Assembly: GCA_947179485.1 (NCBI GenBank)
Contig: OX359246.1
Span: forward strand, 22,878,001 to 22,942,000
Direction: 5' to 3'
DNA length: 64,000 bases
Origin: Allacma fusca
Taxonomy: Eukaryota; Arthropoda; Collembola; Symphypleona; Sminthuridae
The translations under genes were made by a program, and so were the position numbers. Shown here in pieces: positions 53,155-64,000 of this stretch (its first letter is position 1; the number at the start of each line of letters is the position of its first letter). The notes under the pieces were generated by a model. The model had not been told where the DNA came from and made no database searches. It saw only the letters and a program-made list of their open reading frames with translations.

Positions 53155-56100
53155 TCCTTGAATGCCACTCCAAATGTATAATTTATGCGAAACATTAAGC
53201 AGAGCATTTTCAGGCCCCTTTGAGTTTACGGGAGGTTAGAGGACAGTCAATAAAATATTAAAGAAGCATTCCAGCTACTGGAAGATGTGGTACGTCTTTC
53301 GATTTGTCACGGCTGCTCTATCCGCCGCTCCTTCAACGATGTCCTCTTCTATTTATCAGGAAAGTGGCTCACTTAATAAACGTTATCTAAACTCCTGCAT
53401 GCATAGTAAATAAGGCAGCAGCTATAAAACGAAGGTAAGGGGTACATGACTCTCCAGAAGGCATTTCAAGTACGTTAAATAATTAGTTGCAGCAGATTTA
53501 ACAGAAGTACTTCAAACAACTGGGATTCAATAGGCTTCAGAAACTAAACAAGTACTTCTGGAGCAAGGGCTTAAGCATATTGGTTCTCAATACGTTCCAC
53601 AATTTCTTCCACCTTTCGTGGGATCCGAATCAGAGTAGCTTGAAAACGATCATGGGATAGTAAGTTGTAAGCATTTGCAATCCAGCGTATTTGTTTCCTA
53701 CTATTAGCATTCACTAATTATCATGGACGTTTCCAGCATTTGTATAGTTATGAAAATTATAACGGGGCTGACAAAACGACCCAGTTGCTACGTATTCGGT
53801 TAGACATACAGGAAATGGCTTTATTGAGATCTGCATACACTGCCTGCCACACTTCTAATAAGTGTAGCGTTGCAAAAGTCTTTGAAATTTTGGATAAACC
53901 AGCTGAGTTTACCATATTGTCTTCATCATTATGAATTATATCTGGATCATTTTATTTAGTAAATTTTGTTAATTTAGCAAAACGGCTTGTCGATCATTTT
54001 GTTACTTATAACAAATGCACTGATGACTTGCCGCTTCGTCGAAGATTTATATCATATACCAGTTAACTTGCAATTATAATAATTGTAAATTGCAAATTGC
54101 AATTGCACATCGGTACAATTAAAGCAAATAGTACTTGTGATCGCAGTATTTTAAGGTGCTTAGGTGGCGAGGTCAGAGTGTGTGTGGGAATTGATGACTT
54201 CGAGTGACTACTCGTGGCTCCTCACTTATTTTGATAAATATGTGTAACATGCCATACGAGAGCCCTAAACCATGAAGATTTTTGGATTTATAAAGTAAAA
54301 TAGTGGTTTAATTAGGCAAACCAAATGTAATGCCAGTGAGAGTATATATGCAAATTATTGAATGAGGTTACCGCATGTGGATCACGTTTGGTTAAGTAGA
54401 TCCTGACTTATGTTTCTAAAAATGTATATACGTGCCATATTTCAGCAGTATATTACGCAACTGAAGAAACGTTTGCTCGCAAATACCTTGTTGCCGTATT
54501 ATGAGACGTCACGTTCATTACTCCAGCATAATTTCTGTTATTGATCATCGCTCAATGAAATATTTATGTATATTTGAAATGAATTGTAGTGTAAAATATT
54601 TGTACGTACAAATTCTGCCGTTTCCTTTAATTACTATTCATTGACTGCATTTATATGCAATTTTAAGCTGCGAAGGGCTTGTACGTGAGATGAGCGTTTG
54701 TGAGGGAGAAAGATTGATTGTGAGATTAGGCAGCTTTACTTGAAATTAAATTGAGTTGGTTGAGTGAGTTGGACGTAGTGTGACCGGCAGGAAACTAGTA
54801 ACCGCAAGTAGGCATCATATTTTGCGTTTGTGATTTGGTAAATAGTTTACACACGTGACTCCGAACGTTTTGTGACAAACCTTTGTGCACATACCATATT
54901 TTAACTGGACCATTAAATATTGAATATCAACTTGTGATCGATTATTAAAATTGAAAACATAAACTAATCAGATAAAGGAATTCCTCGCCAACATTTTATC
55001 ATCAAATGGGGGTTACAAGTATTGGATTTGAAGTAAAGTTGTAATAAAAACGAGTACTGAAAATATTGTTGTAATTCGCACCGATTTTCATAGGCGTTTT
55101 ACTCACTTGTAACAAGTTTTACTAAATCTCTTTCGCAACTACGTTTTTGCAACATCAATTGTCGATAGTCAATATTAAAGTATCTACAGTGGAATTATAA
55201 GTCAATAAAAATCTTCTCTACAGTACAACTGAAACGTAATGACAGCGTAGTAACTTACTTGTAACGCCAGCTTTCTAATTGCTTTTTACAATAAAAGTAA
55301 AAACGTAGAACAAACCCCTGAGCATATTCTTCAAAATTATAAGAGATTTGGTACTTTTTTTATAAAAGTGCAAATAGCTATAAAAACAACCATCGGCCCA
55401 ATTTTTTCAAAACCTATAAGAAGCTGGTTACTTATTTTTTGCAATTGCGAACGTAGAGCAAACACCTGCCCAATTTGATAAAACATTGCAGAATCTGTTA
55501 CGTATACACCAATCACGACAATATACACGAGGTGAGAGGAAAGCTTGTGGTAACAATGACTAAGTTTTCCAATGTTGTACAGGGCTGACTATTTAGTTCC
55601 ACGAACAATAAGGACTACCGTATGAAATATAAACGGAATTTGAGTGCCAAAATACAAGGAGACGTAGCGTTACAAACGGTTGGTGTGGCCGTATCCGACG
55701 ATGAGTTAATACATTTCTTCCAAATTTTTTCTTCCTTAATTTCCATGTCAGTGTCGCTGGACGAAAGTATGGAAGGAAAAGAATTTGCCATATGTCAAAA
55801 ATTGTGAATATCATTTCAAATTTCGATAATTGCTGGAATAATAACCCTGGAAATGCATATGACCTTGAAATTGAGTTCAATGAGTGAGTTTATAGGTTGT
55901 TTCAATTAGTTCAGGATTGAGAGGTAGACGCCGAAAACATTATTCCAATATAAAACGATTTGAAATTGCCTACCCCAGCAAATATTTAATCAGCTCAGAA
56001 ACCTGAAAGGAGCATCTGAAGTGGAAATTTTGTCGTCGCAGATGTCTGGAGAACGCCATTATTAAGGCTACAGCTACAGAAATTCGACTCTTCTTAAATC

Positions 56101-56399
56101 AGGGACAAGAGATCGTTTGCAGAAAAATATCTCAATATATTTTACGTTTTGGAAGGCACTTCTACAGACTATCCATAAAGGTTTAACAAATTGGAAGTGT
56201 TTTTGCCCGGCATATTTTATGTATTAATGCAAAGAATACAATTGAAAATGCAATATTCCAAGCTTCAGATAAAACCGTTTTAGTTTACATACAAACAAGC
56301 TACGCAGAAGAGGCCTCCAACTTCACATCAATTCCTGTGAATTAGTAGAAAGTTGCTCAAACAATGGATTGCATTGGAAACATTGGATATTGCCTTGTA
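53155..56399. other. gene-poor spacer
   Basis: Two short frames look slightly protein-like: 53740-53934 (+), which follows a TTTCCAG acceptor, and 55622-55807 (+), 61 codons, acidic. Neither has a domain I recognise nor a partner exon. No repeats or RNA genes were identified. Confidence 0.35.
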
Positions 56400-57620
56400 G
56401 TCTACAGTGACAAAAGATGTGATAAATGTGTCGGTTATTGCATCAATTCAATACTTTTATACATACGTGGTCAGCTTTACATTATTTTGGTACCCGAGTC
56501 AAACCCTTTGGTAGACGCTTGAGTTGACCAACTTCACCTTATCTAGTAACGGCAAGCATTTCAGACGTGGAACTTTGTGTACAGGTAAACCGAGTATATA
56601 AGTTCTTATAATTTTACAAAACCTGTCTACGATTTCAACAACAATACTATATAAATATTATATATACATATACTATATGAAGTCCACGTTTTGCATTAGG
56701 CGGGATACAACCATGGTTTATAACTGGCAGTGTTGAGAGGTAGAATATAACAATATCCAATAGACGAATGCAAAATATTTCCGCGCAATAAACATTATCA
56801 GGATCTCAGTTTAACAGTACTAGTCATTTTGGTACTGCATCAAAATGAAAATCAAAGAAGACAGAATTAATTACAATGTAAATAAGGTCGTGATTGACAA
56901 ACTGTTAGTCAAAATTTAAGCTAAGGTACATGATGCAGTAGTAATTGGTAGCATAAACGACAACATAAACCAAAAATAATATTCTTGGTTCACAAGGAAC
57001 AGCCATTGTGTTCTCTGGTCTAGCAGGCTGTCGACGATTTTGTCAATATTTAATGGACTAAGCAAATTTGACGTCGATAAGAAACTTGTTAACTCGCAGT
57101 GATTAAAATACTCACTTAAGTCACCTCAAAATAATAATTAATGCTACCCTTATGTCAAATACATGCTTTAAGAATCAGATTACACGCCTTTGTTTATTAT
57201 TTTCAATGGGAGATTGACAGAAACCCAGACGTTACAATTATCAATTAACATAGTAAGATGACTCTATAGTGTAAAATTGTGTCAAATTGAGCATAAATCA
57301 TTGGTAGCTAAACTTCTCAACACCGGCTTGCGAACAGTGAACTGCCGAGCAGCAGATAGTGGAAACACGACGAATTGATCGGGAATGCAAGCGAAAAAGG
57401 TTTGAAAGTGTAATGTACAATTTACTACGTAACCAATGTACTACGTCCTACTATGTCCGTATAAAGTAGCCTAACCAGGAGGTAATTTGAGGCGAATAGG
57501 AACTAATGATCAAGGTCAAAACTACGCAGTTATATATTTGGATGAAACATATTAAGTCAAAAATTGCATATTCATTTTTAGAGTTTCTTTGAAATGAAGG
57601 AAATATGATTTCCTAATATT
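56400..57620 (+). repeat. dispersed repeat with transposase relic, copy A
   Basis: Shares ordered blocks with 59500-60890: CCTTATCTAG, GTAAACCGAGTATA, AAAATATTTCCG and a terminal coding-like block. That block, near 57487-57560, reads LRRIGTNDQGQNYAVIYLDET in the plus strand (given here as LRRIGTND and VIYLDET). V-I-Y-L-D-E-T resembles the catalytic first-Asp strand of DDE_3 transposases. Stops and frameshifts surround it. Confidence 0.55.
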
Positions 57621-57879
57621 TTGCATATTATATGAGTACGTTTGATACGTATGCAGTTATTGACAAATCTTCTGCTCGCTAGTGTTACGATTGTTTGTTA
57701 AAGAATTACAAACTCCGCAAACGTCGTCGGCTGATAATTTTGGCTGCTGAGATTGACCATTTTAAGACGTAAATTATAATTAATATTAAATTTAAAATAG
57801 CTAACATGGGTCTTCTTGGATTGCAAGGTAATAAAACCGGATTAATTGATCCCATTTCTGTTTAAAAAAATTATAAATG

Positions 57880-58150
57880 AGTTTCATTAACGGGTTCATT
57901 TAGCCATACTAATAAATAGTCTACTGGATTTTAAAAATACTTCAACCCTGGTGCTCGACATTAGCAAAAGAGTGACTGTCATGATTATGCTGAAATTACA
58001 CTGGAAAATCCCAAATAATTACAGCCTTTCTAAACATAATGTTGCAATATAATGTGTAATAATGTTGAAACGCGCATTTGCTTAAAATCATATCGTTCTT
58101 AAAATTTTGTGGCTAGTTATAATCATTCAGTATAAAGCAAGTTATGAACG
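57880..58150. repeat. interspersed repeat, relative at 28590-28820
   Basis: Same ordered blocks as the copy inside the hAT element: GATTTTAAAAATA, GGTGCTCGAC, TGAAATTACACTG, AATGTTGAAACGCG. No coding capacity. Confidence 0.6.
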
Positions 58151-59499
58151 TTGTAGTACCTGTGTAAGGTCAATTTGCAAGTGAAGGTGGATGAAAATGC
58201 AGAGTATTAGAAGCATTTATCTCAACCAGATTGCACTGTATAGGGTAAGCGTATTCGCGCTGCTGCAACGACGTTGCTATTCGACCATGCAACATCTATG
58301 GGTATTTATGACAGTATCAAAAAACACAGTCCAAAAGCCTCTCTCAATCCCACTGGCTGTTCACATTTAGTATATTAAAACTTCAGTACGTTAGCTACAT
58401 CATGAAACTTGCACAAATTCCTAAACTTGGTATAAATACATTCTCTGAATTGAATATATAGCAAAAAGACAAAGTTGTAGCAAGTAATTCAAAGCAGCTG
58501 TAGCTTTGTGTTTACAGCCGAAATGCAAAATTGGACACTATGGTTTGATCTCCGAGTGTCAGACTTCTGTGCGACCAAGGGTACACGTGCTGTTTTACAA
58601 CTGCGTATTTGCAGAAAATATATTGCTTGGGGAATATGATGCTTTGGGTAGCAAACTGCATTATGCAATTTAAAAATAACTAGCACTTGCTTAGAGGAAC
58701 ACTAAAAAAGGATTTCACGTACTCCACTAATGGTTACTTTACATTAATTTTCAAAACCTTAAATTTTGGATCTTTCAATATTGCGCCGAAAAAAAATCAG
58801 CTCTTTGAAAAAATATTTGTAAATGCTTACATAAATTAGATTTTATGCTTGTCCAATGTTTTATGTTTGGAACAACTTTAAATAGTTTTCAAAACGCGTA
58901 TACACGAAACACACCATGTCCAATGTTTTGAAGTTTCTGTTTCCCGTAGTTTTTAACAATTTTCAATAATTTTATAAATAGAACAAACCCGATCTTTTTT
59001 AAGTTTACAGCAACATTAAATAATTTCATTAAAGTGTATAAATAGACCAAACACCTTAACGCATTTAAAAATAGTGGTGACTTAACTACTCTCATCTTTA
59101 AAACAAGTAAGTAATAAACATTTCAGGCAATTAAAAAATTGTTAATTTCCATTTATATTGACTGTAATATACAAAACAGAATATACAAACAAACAACTGC
59201 TACTACTAGTATATCAATTGCCTGGAGAAGCAACGAAGCTCGAAACTTTGCTGCAACTAAAATAAAAACCTTGTAATAAAAAGTGAATCATTATCCAGAT
59301 TTTATATAATATTGCGTATTGAGCTTATAGCAACTTTGAATATGTACTGCAACATGCTAGACCATTTAGTTGCCTTTGTGATTTTATTTTGTAGCTAAAA
59401 TATTTATTTCGTAACCGATTTAAACCACGTAACATGCATGTAAATTGTGAAATATTAATTATAGAAATCTTTATCCAAATAGGTGGCTACAGTTCCATG
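58151..59499. other. spacer, nothing recognised
   Basis: AT-rich DNA. Only short frames without known domains; no repeat seen. Confidence 0.4.
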
Positions 59500-60890
59500 T
59501 ATGTTAGGTTGATCCCTATTTAGACTTAGCAGTCCAGGAAGAGCAAATACAACAAAATCCAATAACTCGAAATATTTAGCTAGTTCTGAAGTATACAAAC
59601 AGCAAAATGCGAAATATTTCCGAATAATCAACATTTACAAATCTCAGTTGAGCGAGACTAAAGCCATTTTTATCACAGCTATCGTTGTATCCGAATGTCC
59701 AAGAAAGAAGACGAGATGAAATAGCTAAACAACCTGCTCAACAACCAAATGAAAGGACAGATCTGAACGAATTGGTACTAGTTTTGATTAACTCGAATGG
59801 AGCGGATCTTGTATTTGAGCAAGTTACTTGCTTAGATGCAGTAGATCTTATACTCTCAAACCTAACCTTATCTAGCAACACCAAACATTTCTGAAGCCAG
59901 CTGAAGGGTAAACCGAGTATAATAATTCTTATAATTTCAGAAGTAAAAAAACATGTGGCTGCGTCAAATATTTAGACTACAGTGCCATACATAAGTTAGG
60001 AGGACCCCTATTTAGACTTGGCAGTCCAGGAAGAGCAAATACAACAAAATACAATAGCTTGAAATCTTTAGCTAGTTCTGAAGTATACAAACAGCAAAAT
60101 GCGAAATATTTCCGAAATATCAACATTTACAAATCTCAGTTGAGCGAAACTAAAGTCATTGTTATCGCAGCTATCGTTGTATCCAAATTTCAAAGAACGA
60201 AGACGAGTAATTTCGATAAACTTGGAAATGTACATCGACAATTCCAACATTAATGCCAAAATACAGAATTTTTGAAAGTTGTTGTCATGTTAAGCTACAT
60301 TAATTTATAATACGAAATTACTAGTCATGCATTTTATATTCTAGTTATTATAAACAACATTTATATTACAATTTGATTTCATAAGACATCGCTAAACGAT
60401 TGAACAGTGGCTGGCGAACAATGTATGGAGCCGAGATGAAGTTGTTAGAAACTGGAAATATAGATGGCGAATACAAGTTTGAAATGTCATTTCCAATCTA
60501 AACGATGAACGACGAGGTGTTACGTTTTAGCTTTTTTATATTAAGTAGTCACTTCCTTTTGCCAATAAAAGGAAGCACCTACCCAATTTTTGATAGATTT
60601 GTTGACAGTTTACATAGAGACGATGTAACAATGAAAAGGAATATTTCAAAGCTGTTTACTTGTGGATTACAAAAATTACAAATCAATTTAAAACCAGAAT
60701 ATTACAAATCTGGAAGAATAAATAATCGCGCGGCTGTTCTACTGAATCCTGATAAAACGGCTGCCGATTGCCTTATTTGAGACGAATTAGACAGAATGAT
60801 CAAGATCAAAAATACAAGGTTATATATCTTGATGAAACACGTTTAGCCAAAATATTTTATATTCATTTTAAGAATTTGTATCGTGGACTA
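59500..60890 (+). repeat. dispersed repeat with transposase relic, copy B
   Basis: The best preserved of three copies. It begins with a ~230-base segment (about 59500-59730) repeated directly at about 59975-60210 with few changes, both including GCAGTCCAGGAAGAGCAAAT. A 91-codon frame at 60505-60780 ends in RAAVLLNPDKTAADC; shifting frame there gives YLRRIRQND, then VIYLDET (60779-60845), a DDE_3-like strand. The reading frame is broken, so this is a dead transposase. Confidence 0.58.
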
Positions 60891-61194
60891 AATATACATT
60901 CATAAATACATTGTTATATTATGTCAGCACGGCTAACACGCATATCGTTATTTAAAAATTATGGGTTCGCTCGTGTTATTCAAGTTTCAAGAAAGGCTAG
61001 ATTGCTATTTGAAGAACTACAACACCGGTGATCAATTTTATTTTCATTTTTGAGAGGTTGGGCATGGCGCATTCCTACAAGGCATTTATTGAGCTGCAAA
61101 TTTCATGCTCGCATCTGATTTAGTGTTTAACGTGTTGCCACACGCCATAAACAAGCCCCCAAACATGGACGTTTTGTTTGTGTGTGGAAATTTA

Positions 61195-62085
61195 AATGAT
61201 CCTTCCGCAGGTTCACCTACTGAAACCTTGTAACGACTTTTACTTCCTCTAAGTGATCAAGTTTGGGCAGCTCTCCGGAACTCCGCCATACCCCGAAGAC
61301 CACAACGAAAACCAGTCACTAAATCACTCGATCGGTAGTAGCGACGGGCGTTGTGTACAAGGGGCAGGGACGTAATCAACGCAACATTATGATTTGCGAT
61401 AACTAGGAATTCGTCGTTCATGGTAAATAATTGCAATCCCCAATCCCCATCACGAAGGAGATTCAACGTGTTTCTCAGTCAATTCCGATCAGACCCACAA
61501 TAGAGTTTTAGCGTCTCGTTTGTTGTCGGAATTAACCAGACAAATCGCTCCACTAACTAAGAACGGCGATGCACCACCCACAGAATCAAGAAAGAACTCT
61601 AAATCTTTTTTCCCGGTGTCCGGTCCTTGTGAGTTTTCCGGTGTTGATTCAAATCACTTTGCATGCTCCACTCCTGGTGGTACCTTTCCGTCAATTCCTT
61701 TAAATTTTAGCTTTGCAACCATACTTCCCCCGGAACCCAAAAATTCTGAGGCTGCACGCTGAGTCATTCAATTAACGACAGCGGATTGCCGGTCGGCATC
61801 GATTATGGTTAGAAGTATGGTGGTATCTGATCGCCTTCGAACCTCTAACTTTCGTTCTTGATTTATGAAAACATTCTTCACAAATGATTTTGGATTGTTC
61901 GTCTTGCGACGATCCAAGATTTTCACCTCTAACATCGCAGTACGGATGTCCCCGTCTGTTCCTTTTAATCATTACCTCGGCTCAAATAGATCACGAAATA
62001 GAACCGAGATCCTATTCCATTATTACATGCACTAATGTTCAGGCTGTAGCACCTGCTTTGAGCACTTCAATTGTTTCAAAGTAAA
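61195..62085 (-). pseudogene. 18S rRNA fragment (3' ~0.9 kb), degenerate
   Basis: The minus strand reads the 3' part of eukaryotic small-subunit rRNA. It ends with the universal GTAGGTGAACCTGCGGAAGG helix-45 region and GGATCATT. Upstream it has the CGGAATTAACCAGAC complement, the AACTTAAAGGAATTGACGG region in altered form and part of helix 26. Universally fixed positions are changed, for example GTACACAACGCCCGTCG, where ACACACCGCCC is invariant, and several stems carry deletions. It stops about 0.9 kb from the 3' end, with no 5' half and no 5.8S/28S beside it. Open frames over it are artefacts. Confidence 0.88.
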
Positions 62086-63519
62086 AAATCCCATCACCCG
62101 TGGCACCCGATTAAGCAACCCCTAGCCCGACGGAAATTAATTTTTTGATCGCGGGTTGCAAATCTATATTTTAAAGGGGTCGGTGGTTTTCACGTTTATA
62201 TACTAGAATACGTTTACTTTTTATACTTTTGTATACTGTCGTAAAATTAACTTATTTATTAACTAATAATTAATAAAGCAATACAAAAATTATGCTGATC
62301 TTAAGAAATATTTTCATACAGATATGTAAGCATCGAGAGAGTTCCGAAATTTCGGTTCAGCTTGCATTTCGAGTATATCTAGTAGTTTAGAAAGTAATGG
62401 GTGAAGAAGCTGGGATTTTGGCTGGCTTACGAATACTTTTTATCAGCCCGAGATGCTCTGATGCAGATGTGAGAAAGAATTCAGGTGGTATATTGCTTCT
62501 ACGAAACGTTATGCATTTCCTTAACGATAAGCGTACTGTAGCTTTAGCAAATTTTCGTACAAGAGCACTAAAGTTTCTTCCTATTTTCGTATTTGTTAGA
62601 TTTTACCTCTAAATTGTTTGAAAAATCGTTTTTGTATCATATTTGTGAAGACATTTTTTGAGGGAAAAGACGAATATGTTTTAATAAATACTTCACAGTT
62701 CTTTGGAGGTTTTTGCAAGAAATAAACTTATAATCCATCTAATATGACTAAGGGTGTACTCACATAAAACGTGTTCCTTCCGTTACCGTTAATATTTTTG
62801 TCGGCATCACGGAAGGAACTAAACGGAAACAACATTCCAGCCGCTAAAGACATTCCAGCCGCTAAGAATCATGTTAGAACGAAAACTAGTCCATTAGAGG
62901 GATAGTAGTGGGATACAATATGAGTTTCTTTTAAATCGGACTATTTATTCCAAAGTAATAGTAACTACACATGTTTTTAATATAAACGTAGCAATTTAGA
63001 TTAGGATTATTTCCGTTTTTTAACATTTGCTTTATACTTATTTTATTACTCACTTTTTTATTACTGCTGTAACATTTTATAGTTTAGTTGTGGAATGTCT
63101 TCAAGGCCGTACGAGAAATATTTATTCTAATTCATTCACTAAATTGTAGAATCAAATTATTATTTATTAATATAAACTGTGTATATCTCGTGCTTACAAC
63201 TTGTAGAAATCATATTAACATCACAGATTTATTAATTTACACTGGACGCAGCGAATGTGATGCAGAAAAAGCTGATTAGCCCTCAGTGATACAGGTACTA
63301 TTTGAAATCACTCACAAGTCCAAATTACTGTAACTCACATGCCACTTACTTGAAGATACTGATTGAAGAATCAGAGTTCAGGACACATTTGGTCCACTGA
63401 GTGTCAAAATTGTAAGAAAACAAGCTTTACAATTTTTAACTAATTTAGTCAAATCGATCCAAAATTTAAGGAACCGAAGAAAATAGATTCAAATAGAAAT
63501 TACGAAATTGACAGTCAAA
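62086..63519. other. spacer, nothing recognised
   Basis: AT-rich. A 71-codon frame at 62397-62612 (+) has no recognised domain. A short direct repeat GACATTCCAGCCGCTAA-like lies near 62840-62870. Confidence 0.4.
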
Positions 63520-64000
63520 AACCTTAACAATGGCTTGTGAACAGTCCACAGTGCAGACAAATAGTTCGATGTACCTGGATAAGTAGATCGAGAATTCCAA
63601 CGTAAATGATGGAATACGAAGTGCTGAATGTTGTAGTCATGATAAGCTACACTGACTTATAGTACGGAATTACAAAAGATGAATATTAAATTCCAACTAT
63701 TCTATGCAAGACAATCACTTCCTTTTGCCAGCAAAATTTAGTACCTTTTTGCGCCAATTTTTAAAGATTAGTTAGCGATACACAGAGGGACAATGTAACA
63801 GTGAATGTTTCAAAAGTATTTTGTGCATCCTAAATGTTCCGAAAATCTTTAAAACTAGAAGATTACAAATTTGAAGAATAAATAAATCGCGGTACTGTTG
63901 CGCTGATCCCTGATAAAGTATCCTTGCAAGAGTTTTATTTGAGACGAATTAGACAGAATGATCTAGTTTAAAACTAGTTCTATATTTGAATGCAACATGG
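63520..64000 (+). repeat. dispersed repeat with transposase relic, copy C (cut by window end)
   Basis: Matches copy B from CACTTCCTTTTGCCA (about 63718) through AGATTACAAAT, CTGATCCCTGATAAAG and TATTTGAGACGAATTAGACA (63938), then decays. The YLRRIRQND segment is present and the VIYLDET strand is lost. The copy continues past the window. Confidence 0.55.

Noticed and set aside
61257..62084. Open frames over 61257-61466, 61520-61762 and 61884-62084
   Set aside because: They overlap the 18S rRNA fragment and are not coding.

Overview
The window is nuclear DNA of a eukaryote: AT-rich, with short spliceosomal introns (GT..AG), widely spaced genes and many transposons. The host genes point to an arthropod: an ELOVL6-type fatty-acid elongase, a secreted C-type lectin-like protein, an F-box protein with a long leucine-rich tail, and a TMEM53/DUF829 hydrolase-fold protein. 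The style of the F-box and lectin-like genes made me think of springtails (Collembola), but that is an impression, not a proof. No prokaryotic operon, CRISPR array or tRNA was recognised.

Layout. (1) 1-2514: intergenic DNA with a decayed exon copy and the last exon of a DUF829 gene on the minus strand. (2) 2515-19787: a 17.3 kb Ty3/gypsy LTR retrotransposon in which a 4,518 bp gag-pol core is present three times head to tail between one pair of ~0.89 kb LTRs. It is followed directly by a diverged LTR fragment (19788-20074). (3) 20283-21450: exons 1-3 of the same DUF829 gene, so the retrotransposon lies in its third intron. (4) 21.5-32.8 kb: no clear intact gene, a decayed scramblase-like gene, a pogo/Tigger-like MITE and a 4.7 kb hAT-type element that carries minisatellites and a solo LTR. 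(5) 32.8-40.3 kb: the gene-bearing part, with the elongase (a MITE sits in its last exon), the lectin-like gene and the F-box gene. (6) 40.6-43.7 kb: two members of a foldback family with TIRs beginning ATATCGTCGCTG, one of them holding a small hAT element. (7) 46.7-53.1 kb: a hAT-like element with an 8 bp target duplication, packed with a Tigger-like relic, a nearly intact two-gene PIF/Harbinger transposon, a third foldback element and a Harbinger MITE. (8) 53-64 kb: gene-poor DNA with three diverged copies of one repeat carrying a decayed DDE transposase motif, and an 18S rRNA fragment on the minus strand.

How the parts work together. The retrotransposon follows the gypsy plan: Gag with a CCHC knuckle, then protease, reverse transcriptase, RNase H and a DDE integrase with a GPY/F module. 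Gag and Pol are linked by a canonical -1 frameshift signal (A AAA AAC, five-base spacer, stable hairpin) at the Gag stop codon. In the present trimer only the third core has the complete integrase C-terminus, while only the first has the normal Gag start. The Harbinger transposase and its MADF/Myb-like partner face each other on opposite strands, as expected for that superfamily. The host genes do not form a pathway; they are independent single genes.

The observations most worth following are the triplicated retrotransposon core, its LTR arrangement (which suggests recombination rather than ordinary integration), its position in a gene whose predicted catalytic histidine is coded beyond it, the MITE that rewrites the C-terminus of the elongase, and the recurrence of TIR elements with amplified subterminal repeats.
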